Source of the DNA: Bacteroidota bacterium
Lineage (GTDB): Bacteria; Bacteroidota; Ignavibacteria; Kapaibacteriales; UBA2268
Direction: 5' to 3'
Assembly: GCA_004322215.1 (NCBI GenBank)
Contig: SCSM01000015.1
Coordinates: 23,687-87,686 of the forward strand
DNA length: 64,000 nucleotides
Part shown: piece by piece, positions 16,341-26,308 of the stretch
Layout of the letters: each line of letters starts with the position of its first letter
Position numbering within the stretch: the stretch's first letter is position 1
Notes under the pieces: generated by a model
The model's database searches: none
What the model saw: the letters and a program-made list of their open reading frames with translations, nothing else
What the model was told of the DNA's origin: nothing
Program-made: the position numbers and the translations under genes

Positions 16341-17474
16341 TTGGAAAAAGTTGATATTACCATTATCGGTGCCGGTGTTGTCGGGCTTGCAATAGCGGCA
16401 AATGTATCTGAGAAAAGCCGAAACGTTCTGGTTGTTGAAAAACATGAGTCATTCGGACAGGAAACCTCGAGCCGAAACAGCGAAGTAATTCACGCAAGCA
16501 TTTACTATCCTAAAAACTCGCTGAAAGGTAAACTTTGTCTCGAAGGCAACGAATTGCTTTATGAGTTATGTAAAAAATACAAAATATCACATAAAAATAC
16601 AGGCAAGCTCATCGTTGCAGTTAACGATGAGGATGAAGCACTGCTTCCTGATTTGCTCGATACAGCTATGAACAATGGTGCAAAGGGAGTTCGAATTATT
16701 TCAAAAGATGAAGTGAAAAAGCTGGAGCCGAATGTTGAAGCTAAAGCTGCAATTCATTGTCCAACATCGGGAATAGTTGACTCACACAGCTTAATGAGAC
16801 ATTATGAGGCAATGGCAATAGAAAAAGGAGCAAATGTGATTTATGGAATTGAGGTTGATTCAATAGATAAAACCGGTGAGGGTTATAATGTCGGATACAA
16901 GGACAGGAACGGTGAGAAAGGGATATTTAATACAAGAATAATAATTAATTGTGCAGGTCTTGAGTCCGGGAATATATCGGAACTTGCAGGAATAAACCAG
17001 GACGAAGCCGGTTACAGAATTCAGAGATGCAAGGGAATTTATTTTCGTGTTACCCATGGAATAGAAAAATTCCCAAAAATGCTTATTTATCCGGTACCTC
17101 CAATTAATGGGCATGTTGGGATACACACCACACCCGACCTTGGAGGCGGAATGAGATTGGGACCACATTTCTACTGGACTGACGAAACGGATTATAATGT
17201 TGACGGAAGTTTCAAGGAGTATTTCTTTAATTCGGCGAGACAGTTTTTATCTTTTCTGAAAATCGAGGATATACAACCGGACATTGCGGGATTTTATCCC
17301 ACACGACAAAAGCCGGGAGAAGGATTAATTGATTTCGTAATAAAACACGAAAAAGAAAGAGGATTGGACAATTTCATTAATCTTGTCGGAATCGAATCAC
17401 CGGGATTGACTGCTTCGCCGGCGATAGGCAGGTATGTGAAGGGGATGATAGAAGAAATTGATAATGGAAAATAG
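16341..17474 (+). CDS. lhgO: FAD-dependent oxidoreductase, L-2-hydroxyglutarate oxidase-like
   Basis: This 377-residue DAO-family flavoprotein has an N-terminal Rossmann motif GAGVVGLAIA (about 9-18), an Asp/Glu-ended second strand (VVEK), and a substrate-side block QETSSRNSEVIHASIYYPKNSLKGKLC, typical of L-2-hydroxyglutarate oxidase / YgaF. CPTSGIVDSHSLMRHYE and IESPGLTASPAIGRYV are also family-like. It oxidises L-2-hydroxyglutarate to 2-oxoglutarate, passing electrons to quinone or oxygen. Start is TTG at 16341. It is monocistronic. Other DAO enzymes (glycerol-3-phosphate dehydrogenase-like) are possible. Confidence 0.85.
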   Translation: MEKVDITIIGAGVVGLAIAANVSEKSRNVLVVEKHESFGQETSSRNSEVIHASIYYPKNSLKGKLCLEGNELLYELCKKYKISHKNTGKLIVAVNDEDEALLPDLLDTAMNNGAKGVRIISKDEVKKLEPNVEAKAAIHCPTSGIVDSHSLMRHYEAMAIEKGANVIYGIEVDSIDKTGEGYNVGYKDRNGEKGIFNTRIIINCAGLESGNISELAGINQDEAGYRIQRCKGIYFRVTHGIEKFPKMLIYPVPPINGHVGIHTTPDLGGGMRLGPHFYWTDETDYNVDGSFKEYFFNSARQFLSFLKIEDIQPDIAGFYPTRQKPGEGLIDFVIKHEKERGLDNFINLVGIESPGLTASPAIGRYVKGMIEEIDNGK

Positions 17475-17582
17475 GTATTTGGATATAGACATCAAATTTT
17501 GATTTTATTTAAATTTAAACAATAAATACATTTTAAATCACTCTTTAAGAAAAATTATAATAATTCAATTCGTAGGTTAAAT

Positions 17583-20525
17583 ATGAAAAAGAATTTTATA
17601 CTTATTTTATTTCTGATTATTACATACCTTAACTTGACCTATGCCCAGAAATGGGAAGAATGTAACAATGGCTTGTATGGCGGATTTATAAAAGCATTTG
17701 CTGTTAATGGCTCTTTGATATTTGCCGGTACAGACGGTGGTGGGATTTTTTACAGTACAGACAATTGCCAAAATTGGTTAAAAGCAAATAACGGATTAAC
17801 AAACTTATACATAACAAGTCTTGTCATCAAAGATAATATGATTTTTGCAGGCACTCGCGGGAGTGGAGTATTCAGAAGCTCAAACTTTGGAAATAACTGG
17901 ACACAAATTAATAATGGCTTGTCCGGAAATCATGTTACTAGTTTAACATTTAATGACACATATATTTTTGCCGGTACGAGTGATTCAGGAGTATATCGCA
18001 GTTCTGATAATGGAGATTTGTGGGAGGAAGTTAATACTGGTTTGAAAAATATAAGAATCACTTGTCTTGCAACAATGGGGATTAACATCTTTGCAGGTAC
18101 AGAAGGTATATATTATGATGGAGGAGTTGTCTATTTTAGCCCGGATAATGGACAAAATTGGACACAAACAGATACTGTATTTGGTAATATCAGTATATTT
18201 GCTTTGGAAGTTTGTGACTCAATAATTTTTGCATCTGCTGGTAGACTTTTTTATAGTACAGATAATGGAATAAACTGGATTGAAACATATTTAAGTGGTC
18301 ATGAATTTAAAGGTATAAAGATAATAAATAATGAGATTTATGTTGGAGGAGATTTTGGAGTTTTTCATAGTGCCGATATGGGATTAAATTGGGAGAGAAT
18401 TGGATTATTTACAAAAAATTGGGAAATATTTGGATTATATGCAAGTAAAATAACTGCTATAAATATTCTAAATACAAATTTAATAGTTGGCACAGAAGGG
18501 AATGGAGTATTTCTTTGTAAAAATAACGGAAAAATCTGGAATGAAGTCAATGAGGGATTGGATAGTTGTGGTGTATCTGATTTACTGGTAAGAAAGAATG
18601 ATATTTTAGCAGCTACTGGCAATGGTGTTTATCGAAGTACAAATAATAGTAATTTATGGACTAATATCGGTTTGAAGAAAATAGGAATAGGTTGTTTAGC
18701 TGATAGAGGTACTTATATCTTTGCAGGTTCTGACAGCGGAAAAGTATTTGTTAGTTCCAATAATGGTATTGATTGGACAAAAACGATTACATATCCTAAT
18801 TATAACGTTTCTGACTTGGCTGTGATGGGAAATTATATTTATGCAGTTGAAGGTGGTGATTTATTTCAAAGCATTAATAATGGTGCAATCTGGACACAAA
18901 ATAATAATGTTTTTCCTGATCAATGGGGTAGAGTAAGCAGTTTGGCAGTCAAAGGAAATAAATTATATGCAGGAACAAATCAAGGTTTATTACTTAGTAC
19001 AGATTATGGAAATTCATGGATTAAAATTAGCAAAGGATGGACCAAAGACAATGTTGAAACAATAGCTTTAAGAAATACAGAAATATATGCCGGTACTTAT
19101 GATAATTATATATACTATAGTTCAGATGAAGGGGGAAATTGGAAAGAAATCAAACAAGGAGGAAATTATGATGAATATAATAATCGTTCACATAATTTGA
19201 AAGTAAATGGTAATAGTATAATTGAAGGAACAAACAAAGGTGTATTGGTTAGCACAGATATGGGTAGAAATTGGTCAAATATAGGACCCAATAAAACATT
19301 TATTAATTGTTTGGCGACTAGTGGCACAAATTTATTTGCAGGAATTAATAAAGGTGTTTTACTTAATGTTAATAATGGTATTACTTGGACTGAAGTAAAT
19401 AAAGGCTTAACAAACACAAGGGTATATAGTTTCGCTGAATCCGGTTCTAATATAATAGCTGGAGCAAATGGACGAGGTGTATTCCTGAGTACAAATAATG
19501 GTGCAAATTGGACACTTATGAATGATGGAATAGCGGATTTGAATATTAATTGTTTAGCTGCTGATAATGAGAATATTCTTGCCGGAACATCTTATGATAG
19601 TTTATATCTTTATTCATTTAAGGATAAGTATTGGTATCAGATAAATAAACAACACCAAATAATAGGATTAAACTGTATTACTAAAAGTGATTCACTATTA
19701 TTTGTTGGGTCTTCTTATAAAGGTATATATCTTAGTTCTAATAAAGGTGAAACATGGAAAGAGGCGAATAATGGTTTGCCTTTAAATAATGCTGCTTATC
19801 CTTATATGTATCTATTGGTTGTGAGTGATTCAATAATATTTGCAGGTACATCCTGGGGTTTATATTATAGCACAAATTATGGTATAGAATGGATAAAAAA
19901 TAATGGAGTACAAAATAGTGTGTATTCTTTAGTGATAGATGGTAATAATTTGATAGCCGGTTCATACAATCGGTTGTTCATCAGTTCAAATAATGGTGTA
20001 AATTTTAATGAAATAAATGATAATTTAAAAGATATAGGATTTGGAAGCTTAGCAGTATATGGAACAAATATAATTGGTTGTTGTTCAAAAGAAGGAGTAA
20101 TCCTTAGTACGGATTTTGGTCAAACCTGGTCAGAATATAATAACGAACTACCGAATAATAAAAATGTTTATCTAAAATTAAAAGATAAAAGATTGTTTGC
20201 CGGAACTGATGGCTGTGGTGTTTATAAAATTGATGTTTCTTATCTCGATGTTGATGATGAGATAAATAATGAAAGTCTAATAAACCTTTATCCAAATCCT
20301 ACACTAGATAAAATAAATATTTCTTTGGCTTCTTCTGATGAAAATAACGTTTCAATTAAAATCATCAATCAGCTTGGTATGGTCTTATATGAAAATAATT
20401 TTATGAACAATATAATTAAAAATTCAATTACGATAGATACCCGAAAATATCCATCAGGGATTTATTATTGTGTTATTAGAACAAATCAATACACTGAGAC
20501 AAAAAATTTTGCGATTATCAGATAA
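17583..20525 (+). CDS. Secreted beta-propeller (BNR/Ycf48-like) protein with T9SS domain
   Basis: A signal peptide (about 1-21, ending TYAQ) is followed by some 20 degenerate ~40-residue repeats. Their pattern is SLVIKDNMIFAGT...GVFRSSNFGNNW, with a recurring S-x-D/N-N-G-x-x-W Asp-box. These build one or more BNR/sortilin-type beta-propellers from about 25 to 895. The final 80 residues are a T9SS sorting domain (LYPNPTLDKI ... SGIYYCVIRTNQYTETKNFAIIR). Such proteins act at the surface in binding or as scaffold; no enzyme site is visible. Repeats are diverged in DNA, so internal recombination is not recent. Confidence 0.88.
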   Translation: MKKNFILILFLIITYLNLTYAQKWEECNNGLYGGFIKAFAVNGSLIFAGTDGGGIFYSTDNCQNWLKANNGLTNLYITSLVIKDNMIFAGTRGSGVFRSSNFGNNWTQINNGLSGNHVTSLTFNDTYIFAGTSDSGVYRSSDNGDLWEEVNTGLKNIRITCLATMGINIFAGTEGIYYDGGVVYFSPDNGQNWTQTDTVFGNISIFALEVCDSIIFASAGRLFYSTDNGINWIETYLSGHEFKGIKIINNEIYVGGDFGVFHSADMGLNWERIGLFTKNWEIFGLYASKITAINILNTNLIVGTEGNGVFLCKNNGKIWNEVNEGLDSCGVSDLLVRKNDILAATGNGVYRSTNNSNLWTNIGLKKIGIGCLADRGTYIFAGSDSGKVFVSSNNGIDWTKTITYPNYNVSDLAVMGNYIYAVEGGDLFQSINNGAIWTQNNNVFPDQWGRVSSLAVKGNKLYAGTNQGLLLSTDYGNSWIKISKGWTKDNVETIALRNTEIYAGTYDNYIYYSSDEGGNWKEIKQGGNYDEYNNRSHNLKVNGNSIIEGTNKGVLVSTDMGRNWSNIGPNKTFINCLATSGTNLFAGINKGVLLNVNNGITWTEVNKGLTNTRVYSFAESGSNIIAGANGRGVFLSTNNGANWTLMNDGIADLNINCLAADNENILAGTSYDSLYLYSFKDKYWYQINKQHQIIGLNCITKSDSLLFVGSSYKGIYLSSNKGETWKEANNGLPLNNAAYPYMYLLVVSDSIIFAGTSWGLYYSTNYGIEWIKNNGVQNSVYSLVIDGNNLIAGSYNRLFISSNNGVNFNEINDNLKDIGFGSLAVYGTNIIGCCSKEGVILSTDFGQTWSEYNNELPNNKNVYLKLKDKRLFAGTDGCGVYKIDVSYLDVDDEINNESLINLYPNPTLDKINISLASSDENNVSIKIINQLGMVLYENNFMNNIIKNSITIDTRKYPSGIYYCVIRTNQYTETKNFAIIR

Positions 20526-20532
20526 TTTGTTC

Positions 20533-20925
20533 TCAATTCATTAATTTTTCTGAAATTTTTTCTATTCCTTTGACGACTCTTTCTAAAAGGTCGTCGTTGT
20601 TGATTGGCTTTGCTATATAATCATCAGCACCGGATGCCCTGGCATAGTTTTCGGCTTTGCTCGAAGCAAGGGCGGTAACCATTATAATATAAGGTTTGGG
20701 CTTAATCCATGCAATAGTTCGCCTGATTAATTCGATGCCGTCCATAACGGGCATCATCCAGTCGGCAAGTAGTACATGGAACGTATCTTTTTCGAGGAAT
20801 GCAAAAGCTTCGGCACCATTGTAAGCAACTTCTGTCTGATAACCTTTATTTGTAAGGATTTTTTTGAGCAGGAGAGCATTTGTATATTCGTCTTCTGCTA
20901 CCAATATTTTATATTGAATTGACAT
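20533..20925 (-). CDS. Single-domain response regulator (receiver only)
   Basis: The ~130-residue protein is a CheY-like receiver with acidic pocket VAEDE, phosphoacceptor Asp in LLADWMMPVMDG, and the switch Thr/Ala and Lys in TALASSK and IAKPIN. No output domain is present, so it should act through protein contacts or a phosphorelay. The ATG at 20925 is preferred because it places the receiver start at the usual distance; an upstream start at 20970 would add 15 residues. It converges on the propeller gene with an 8-base gap. The cognate kinase is unknown. Confidence 0.88.
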   Translation of the reverse strand: MSIQYKILVAEDEYTNALLLKKILTNKGYQTEVAYNGAEAFAFLEKDTFHVLLADWMMPVMDGIELIRRTIAWIKPKPYIIMVTALASSKAENYARASGADDYIAKPINNDDLLERVVKGIEKISEKLMN

Positions 20926-21117
20926 ATAATCATCGTTAATAATTGAACAAAAATAATTTTGTTTCATCACTTTAACAGAGAACTTTTATAATAATAATTC
21001 GACACAAAAAAATTAATCTTTAATCATTGACGATTGTAAACTTAGATAAATTTAAATTTCTTTTATTTTATATAATAATGTAAATTTAGCTTGCTATTCC
21101 AAACAAAAGGTGAGATT

Positions 21118-22662
21118 ATGAAAACAAAATTATTTGTAATTGTAAGTTTATTCGTTTTTACATCTTTCACAAAGCTAATTAGCATAGGTTGCTATGTCGC
21201 CACATGGGGTGATGACAATAATCCCGGAACAGAATTGCTCCCATTTAAAACAATCCAGAAAGCCGCAGATGTTGCTGTTGGAGGAGATGAAATCCGAATC
21301 CTTAGAGGAGTTTATAATGAGCATGTAATAATAAAAAATTCAAAACCAGAACTCTTGTTTTTCAGGGCAGAAGGTGATTCAGTTATTATAGACGGGACAG
21401 GATTTGATGTTTATTGGTCAGGTATTATTGATATTGTTGGACAATCAAATATATTCTTCCAGGGTTTAAGAGTTATTAATTCTAATGGTGCGGGGTTTTG
21501 GTGTGACTCATCCGAAAATATAATATTTTTTTCAAATAGTACTTTCAATACTGCTTCATCAGGTATAGCAGCATGGAATAGTAAAAACATTAAAATTAAT
21601 GGCAATACAATTGAAAATGCATGCTCAAATATGTCTCAGGAATGTATTACTGTAGCAAGATGTGATTCATTTGAAGTGACAGGGAATAAAGTATCAAATT
21701 GCTACAAAGAAGGAATGTGTTTAAAAGACGGTTCAAGTAATGGTATTGTACGGGATAATACTGTTTATGATGTTATTAATAAACTCGGGATTTATGTTGA
21801 TGCATGGGATAAGCACACATTTAATATCGAAGTTTTTAACAATCTTGTACATAACTGCAATGCAGGTGTAGTCCTTGCTTCCGAGATGGGCGGATTATTG
21901 GAAAATATTTGGGTTTACAACAATGTTATTTATGATAACAAATTCTTGGGTATTGATGTATCCTATAACGGCGATGATACAACGGTAACATATCATCCAA
22001 TCAAAGATGTGTATATAATTAATAATACAGTTGTGAAGAACGGCTATGAATGGGGAGGTGGAATTGCAAACAGCAACAGGGATGCAACAAATATAATTGT
22101 GAGAAATAATATATGCAGTGAAAATCGTTCATTCCAAATAGCACATGAAGGAATTAATCCCTCAAACATGACAATAGACCATAATTTAATCTGGGATTTC
22201 CTGGAATATCCCGATGAAGAAAGAGGAACGGATTTCGTAGAAGCTGACCCTATGTTTGTGGATACGGCTAATAAAGATTTCTACCTGCTCTCAAATTCAC
22301 CTGCAATAGATGCAGGTTCCCCCGAACTTGCCCCTGATTTTGCTTTTCGGGGTGGAGACAGACCTCAAGGAAAAGGATTTGATATTGGAGCTTATGAATA
22401 TTTAATACTAGATGCTGAAGAGAAAGGAAATAATATTGAAAGTATTATTGGAATTTCTCCTAATCCCTTCAGCGAATTCTGTACCATTAAATCGGATTCT
22501 TATGCAGTTCTTGAAATATTTGATTTGTTCGGAAGAAGCATAATAAAAGCGAAGGGACAGATTGTCTGGGAGCCTGACGGAAGCTTATCACAGGGGATTT
22601 ATTTCGTTAAATTTAAAATCAACAATAAAACCCAAACAAAGCCGATTGTGTTTCTCAAATGA
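21118..22662 (+). CDS. Secreted right-handed beta-helix protein with T9SS domain
   Basis: The chosen start (after GGTGAG) gives a signal peptide MKTKLFVIVSLFVFTSFTKL. GDDNNPGTELLPFKTIQKAADVAVGGDEIRILRGVYNEHVII is the DUF1565/pectate-lyase-superfamily entry. Parallel beta-helix rungs follow with stacked Asn positions (VRDNTVYDV, VFNNLVHNC, VYNNVIYDN, IINNTVVKN, VRNNICSEN). It ends in a T9SS domain (ISPNPFSEF ... QTKPIVFLK). Likely a surface polysaccharide-binding or lyase-like protein; catalytic residues are not clear. Confidence 0.87.
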   Translation: MKTKLFVIVSLFVFTSFTKLISIGCYVATWGDDNNPGTELLPFKTIQKAADVAVGGDEIRILRGVYNEHVIIKNSKPELLFFRAEGDSVIIDGTGFDVYWSGIIDIVGQSNIFFQGLRVINSNGAGFWCDSSENIIFFSNSTFNTASSGIAAWNSKNIKINGNTIENACSNMSQECITVARCDSFEVTGNKVSNCYKEGMCLKDGSSNGIVRDNTVYDVINKLGIYVDAWDKHTFNIEVFNNLVHNCNAGVVLASEMGGLLENIWVYNNVIYDNKFLGIDVSYNGDDTTVTYHPIKDVYIINNTVVKNGYEWGGGIANSNRDATNIIVRNNICSENRSFQIAHEGINPSNMTIDHNLIWDFLEYPDEERGTDFVEADPMFVDTANKDFYLLSNSPAIDAGSPELAPDFAFRGGDRPQGKGFDIGAYEYLILDAEEKGNNIESIIGISPNPFSEFCTIKSDSYAVLEIFDLFGRSIIKAKGQIVWEPDGSLSQGIYFVKFKINNKTQTKPIVFLK

Positions 22663-22682
22663 ATTTAATATTCGGTTGAATA

Positions 22683-22976
22683 ATGAAAGTTCTGAGAGTA
22701 AAAAATATAAATGACTGCTTCGAAAGTACAAACGTCAGGGATGCCATAGTCGATGCACCAATCAGCAAGAGTTTTATTGATTATCTTGGTAAGTTGGGTA
22801 AGCTGATTTATGAGGCATCTCTCGAAAAGCCGTATTTCAAGGTGATTGTCCGGGCGAAATACACTATCAAAGGTTCTCAGGGAAATAAGACGATTCGAAT
22901 GATGTTTCCTGAAAACGCAGGTGATATGTATGTTGATGAGATTGTTGAATATATAAACCAATTTAAAATGAATTAA
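22683..22976 (+). CDS. Conserved-looking small hypothetical protein
   Basis: This 97-residue protein has no signal peptide and no recognised family. A mixed alpha/beta pattern is visible (KVIVRAKYTIKG strand, GKLGKLIYEASLEKP helix). It starts 20 bases after the beta-helix gene on the same strand, so it may be co-transcribed. Codon use looks like the neighbours, which supports a real gene. Confidence 0.6.
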   Translation: MKVLRVKNINDCFESTNVRDAIVDAPISKSFIDYLGKLGKLIYEASLEKPYFKVIVRAKYTIKGSQGNKTIRMMFPENAGDMYVDEIVEYINQFKMN

Positions 22977-23135
22977 CAATTAACAATGTAAAATGCAAAC
23001 GTAGAGGTCAGACCTGCGTGTCTGGCTAAATGATTTATCAAAATAATAATTTATTTAAAATTGATAATTGGGAATTTAAAAAAAATGTTTAATTTCGATT
23101 TGTTCATTCTTTCAACAATTAATTTGAGTTTGATT

Positions 23136-23783
23136 ATGAAAATTATATCGCGAATACTGATTTTATCTATTGCTTCAATCGGCTTGTTAGCATCGAATCT
23201 GCCCCAGGACACTGTCATCAAAGACGAGGATAAGGTATATACATCACTCGACACAGCATTGATGGAGCCGTCAAAAGTATATAAATTAGATTTGAATAAC
23301 GGCGAATTGAATTTACTGCCGGAAACAGTTGGAGCTTTGACTAACCTGAGAGAGCTTGTATTGATGATTAATAACCTCGGCAAACTCCCGGAATCCATAG
23401 GCAAACTCACAAACCTTCAAAAGCTCGATGTGTTTCAGAATAAAATCAAATCCCTGCCGAAAAGCATTACCAATTTGCAAAACCTCGAGGTACTTGATTA
23501 TTCAGATAATGGTATCAGCAAAATTCCAGAAAGCATATTTGAATTAAGGAAGCTGAAACGGCTGATACTCAGTTCAAATGAAATCGGTTCCGTTCCGAAG
23601 AACATTGAGAAACTTATAAATCTCGAATATCTCGATTTGATGGGAAATAATATATCGAAACTGCCGGATAATATGAGCAAGCTGACAAACCTGAAGCATT
23701 TGAATTTGCGTCAAAACAAATTTTCAGATAAGGAAAAAGAGAGAGCAAATGCATTGCTTCCGAATACCAAAATAAAATGGTGA
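23136..23783 (+). CDS. Secreted leucine-rich repeat protein
   Basis: Start at 23136 gives a signal peptide MKIISRILILSIASIGLLAS; an upstream in-frame ATG at 23061 is less likely. About six 23-residue LRRs of the bacterial type follow (LTNLQKLDVFQNKIKSLPKS, LQNLEVLDYSDNGISKIPES, LINLEYLDLMGNNISKLPDN), with a short C-terminal cap. LRRs mediate protein binding; the partner is unknown. No T9SS sorting domain is present, so it may stay in the periplasm. Confidence 0.85.
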   Translation: MKIISRILILSIASIGLLASNLPQDTVIKDEDKVYTSLDTALMEPSKVYKLDLNNGELNLLPETVGALTNLRELVLMINNLGKLPESIGKLTNLQKLDVFQNKIKSLPKSITNLQNLEVLDYSDNGISKIPESIFELRKLKRLILSSNEIGSVPKNIEKLINLEYLDLMGNNISKLPDNMSKLTNLKHLNLRQNKFSDKEKERANALLPNTKIKW

Positions 23784-23951
23784 AATTGATAGAGGTAATT
23801 AATGAATTGCATCTGTGGTGTTCAAACTTTTATAATGACTTAAGAAAAATGAAAGATTGCAGGAAAATATTAAATTCTTTCCACTATCAAAAACAATTTA
23901 TATTGTTCCCATTTAAGTATGAAGAAGGATTAGAGTAGGTGTAAACAGAAT

Positions 23952-24329
23952 TTAATTTCCCACTAATTCCTTCACTTTTGTTATCAGCAACTCGCGGTCA
24001 ATCGGTTTTTCAAAGTATGCTACAGGTGGCTTAACCTGTCTGCGGGTTGATATGAACTGTTTAAATTCTGATGAAATTCCTGTTATGATTACAACAGGTA
24101 TATTTGCAGTGACTGAATCATCCTGCAATTCCCTGAATGCCCTGACTCCTGATTCTTCCGGCATTGTGATATCGAGAGTAATTAAAGCAGGTTTGTCATT
24201 TTTGGCTTTTTCAAAACATTCTTTACCATTCACAGCAGATATAACATCGTAACCGTTGTCCTGGAAAAGAATCGTCAAATAGGTCAGAACATCGGGTTCA
24301 TCGTCAACAATTAAAATTTTCTTTGCCAT
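23952..24329 (-). CDS. Single-domain response regulator paired with the upstream kinase
   Basis: The 125-residue receiver has IVDDEPD, phosphoacceptor Asp in LITLDITMPEESG, Thr in IITGISS and Lys in YFEKPID. It follows the histidine kinase gene (24367-26169) on the same strand with a 37-base gap, so the two form a two-component unit. No DNA-binding domain is attached, so output must pass through another protein. Confidence 0.9.
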   Translation of the reverse strand: MAKKILIVDDEPDVLTYLTILFQDNGYDVISAVNGKECFEKAKNDKPALITLDITMPEESGVRAFRELQDDSVTANIPVVIITGISSEFKQFISTRRQVKPPVAYFEKPIDRELLITKVKELVGN

Positions 24330-24366
24330 TTTTATCTCCGTTTTAGTTCAATTATTTTTTTCAATT

Positions 24367-26169
24367 TTAATTAATATTGGTTTTTACAGGAATAATAATT
24401 CTGAAAACCGAACCTTTGCCTTCATTGCTGTCGAATTCTATTTTACCACTGTGTTCAATCACAATTTTCCTTATAGTGAGCAATCCCAATCCTGGACCTT
24501 GCCCACCTTTGGTTGTAAAAAAAGTTGTGAATACTTTTGCCTTTACTTCTTTTCTCATTCCGATTCCGTTGTCCGACACCTCAAAAATCAATTCCCTGTC
24601 GCTTTCTTTAATTCGAAGGTAAACTTTACCGTCAGATTTACCGCTTATAACAATAGAGTCAATAGCATTTGAAATCAGGTTGTTCAGACAGGTTTCAATT
24701 CCGTCCGGGTCGAGCAAAGCGGGTTTAATGTAGGGTGTGGATTCAAGGATGAGTTTTATTCCGTACTTATCGGCTGCCATACTGTGATAATCAATTGCCT
24801 TATTAGCTAATTCAACAGGATTAACGGATTTTAAAGCGGGTTTCTTGCCTTTTGTATAATCAATAAAACTGTTGACAAGCCGGGTAGTTTTTTTCATGTT
24901 ATTGTTAAGCACATCCCATCCCAGTGACAAACGCTTTTTATCGTCATTTTTGATACCCGATTCAAGCAGGTACATTCCACCTTCGATACCCATCAGCAAG
25001 TTTTTAATAGTGTGGGAAATGCCTGCCAGCGTTTCCGAAATAACTTCATCTCTTTCATGTTCGAGCATTTTTTCTTCAGCATTTTTTTGTGTTCTCAGGT
25101 CGGAAATGAAGGCAATCCTATTTGTTTTTTTGTCCTTGTATTTTATTTCGAATGCTTTAAATTTAACGGGAATTTCCTCTCCGGTATGATTTCTCAGTGC
25201 AATAACCGGATTGTCAATAATCATACCTTCATTGTCTGCATTCTGGAAAAATTCTTTAGGGAACATTTCCTTCAGTGTATTGTAATTCGGCTTTTTCTTT
25301 CCCTTCCAGTTTAAAATCTCATTAGCAGGTTTGTTCATGAATATAACTTTATTCTTTTGGTCGAGAATAACAACACCATCGGAAGTATGCTGCAAGAGAG
25401 AATGGAAAAATTCCTGGTCTCGCTCGAGTTGTGTTTGCAGCTCATAAATTTCGGTAATATCCAAAGCCATCTGCAGTACACTTGACACCCCATCCTTTGA
25501 CTTGGTTAAAGGAGTAGTGGTTACAACATAATGAGTTTCTTCGCCATCGAGTGACAAACCTACTTCAGTTGATGTATGCTCTAAACCGTCATCAAATGTT
25601 TCCCTTGCCAGGCAAATATTGCATGGTACTTTCTTTTTCTTCCAGACTTCATAGCAATGCTTGCCCTCGATGCTTCCGAAAGTATCGCGGAATTTTTGAT
25701 TTGCACGCACAATCATAAAATCCCTGTCCATTACAGTAATATAGCAGGCAGCTTTTTCAAAAAGAAGCCCATATTCCTTTTGCAGCAATTCGGAATAAAT
25801 AATGTCTGTTGACATCATTAACTGGTATTTGATTTCTCCCCTGGAATTTTTTATCGGAGAATAGTGATTCACATATTGGCAGCTTCTGCCGTTCTTGTCA
25901 TAACCGGCTTCGTTAGATACCAATACTTTGCCCGAAACGAAAGATTCATCGGATTGGCAGTTTCGGCATTTTTCATCTGCTTTTTTGTAAACCTGCCAGC
26001 AGGATTTACCTTCCCAGTTGCCGAAATAATTCCTGAAATTATCATTTGCATAAACGATTTTATGCTGCTTATCAATGATTGAAACATTGAATGGCACATG
26101 TTCTATAAAGCCAGACGAAATTAAATTCGCTAAGTCATCAGGAATATTTGAAATCGGCTTAATAGCCAT
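24367..26169 (-). CDS. PAS-domain sensor histidine kinase with Cys-rich PAS domains
   Basis: The protein is soluble, with no transmembrane helix. Three PAS domains are seen (about 10-125, 130-245, 255-365). The first two share an insert with the pattern GK-x-C-(Y/W)-x-V...C-x-x-C (WEGKSCWQVYKKADEKCRNC and IEGKHCYEVWKKKKVPCNIC). The kinase core has the H box LAGISHTIKNLLMGIEGG, N box NLISNAIDSI, G1 DNGIGM and G2 GPGLGLL. The ATG at 26169 is preferred over the TTG at 26178. It is followed by the receiver 23952-24329. The stimulus is unknown; the paired cysteines hint at redox or metal sensing. Confidence 0.9.
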   Translation of the reverse strand: MAIKPISNIPDDLANLISSGFIEHVPFNVSIIDKQHKIVYANDNFRNYFGNWEGKSCWQVYKKADEKCRNCQSDESFVSGKVLVSNEAGYDKNGRSCQYVNHYSPIKNSRGEIKYQLMMSTDIIYSELLQKEYGLLFEKAACYITVMDRDFMIVRANQKFRDTFGSIEGKHCYEVWKKKKVPCNICLARETFDDGLEHTSTEVGLSLDGEETHYVVTTTPLTKSKDGVSSVLQMALDITEIYELQTQLERDQEFFHSLLQHTSDGVVILDQKNKVIFMNKPANEILNWKGKKKPNYNTLKEMFPKEFFQNADNEGMIIDNPVIALRNHTGEEIPVKFKAFEIKYKDKKTNRIAFISDLRTQKNAEEKMLEHERDEVISETLAGISHTIKNLLMGIEGGMYLLESGIKNDDKKRLSLGWDVLNNNMKKTTRLVNSFIDYTKGKKPALKSVNPVELANKAIDYHSMAADKYGIKLILESTPYIKPALLDPDGIETCLNNLISNAIDSIVISGKSDGKVYLRIKESDRELIFEVSDNGIGMRKEVKAKVFTTFFTTKGGQGPGLGLLTIRKIVIEHSGKIEFDSNEGKGSVFRIIIPVKTNIN

Positions 26170-26308
26170 AACAAACAATTAATATATTTTCACAATCAAA
26201 TTAATATTCTTAAATAAAAAAAATTATTCGAACACCAGCTTATATTTTAAATATCCTATAAATTAAAATTATCATTACATCAGTTATTGCTACTAAGTTA
26301 TGTTTTAT

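Noticed and set aside
17583..20525. Regularly spaced repeats suggesting a CRISPR or satellite
   Set aside because: They are diverged ~120-base coding repeats of a beta-propeller protein, without constant repeat and unique spacer structure.
22990..23040. GTCAGACCTGCGTGTCTGGC-type imperfect palindrome as a gene or riboswitch
   Set aside because: It looks like a relic of a dispersed palindrome; no expression platform or conserved core seen.
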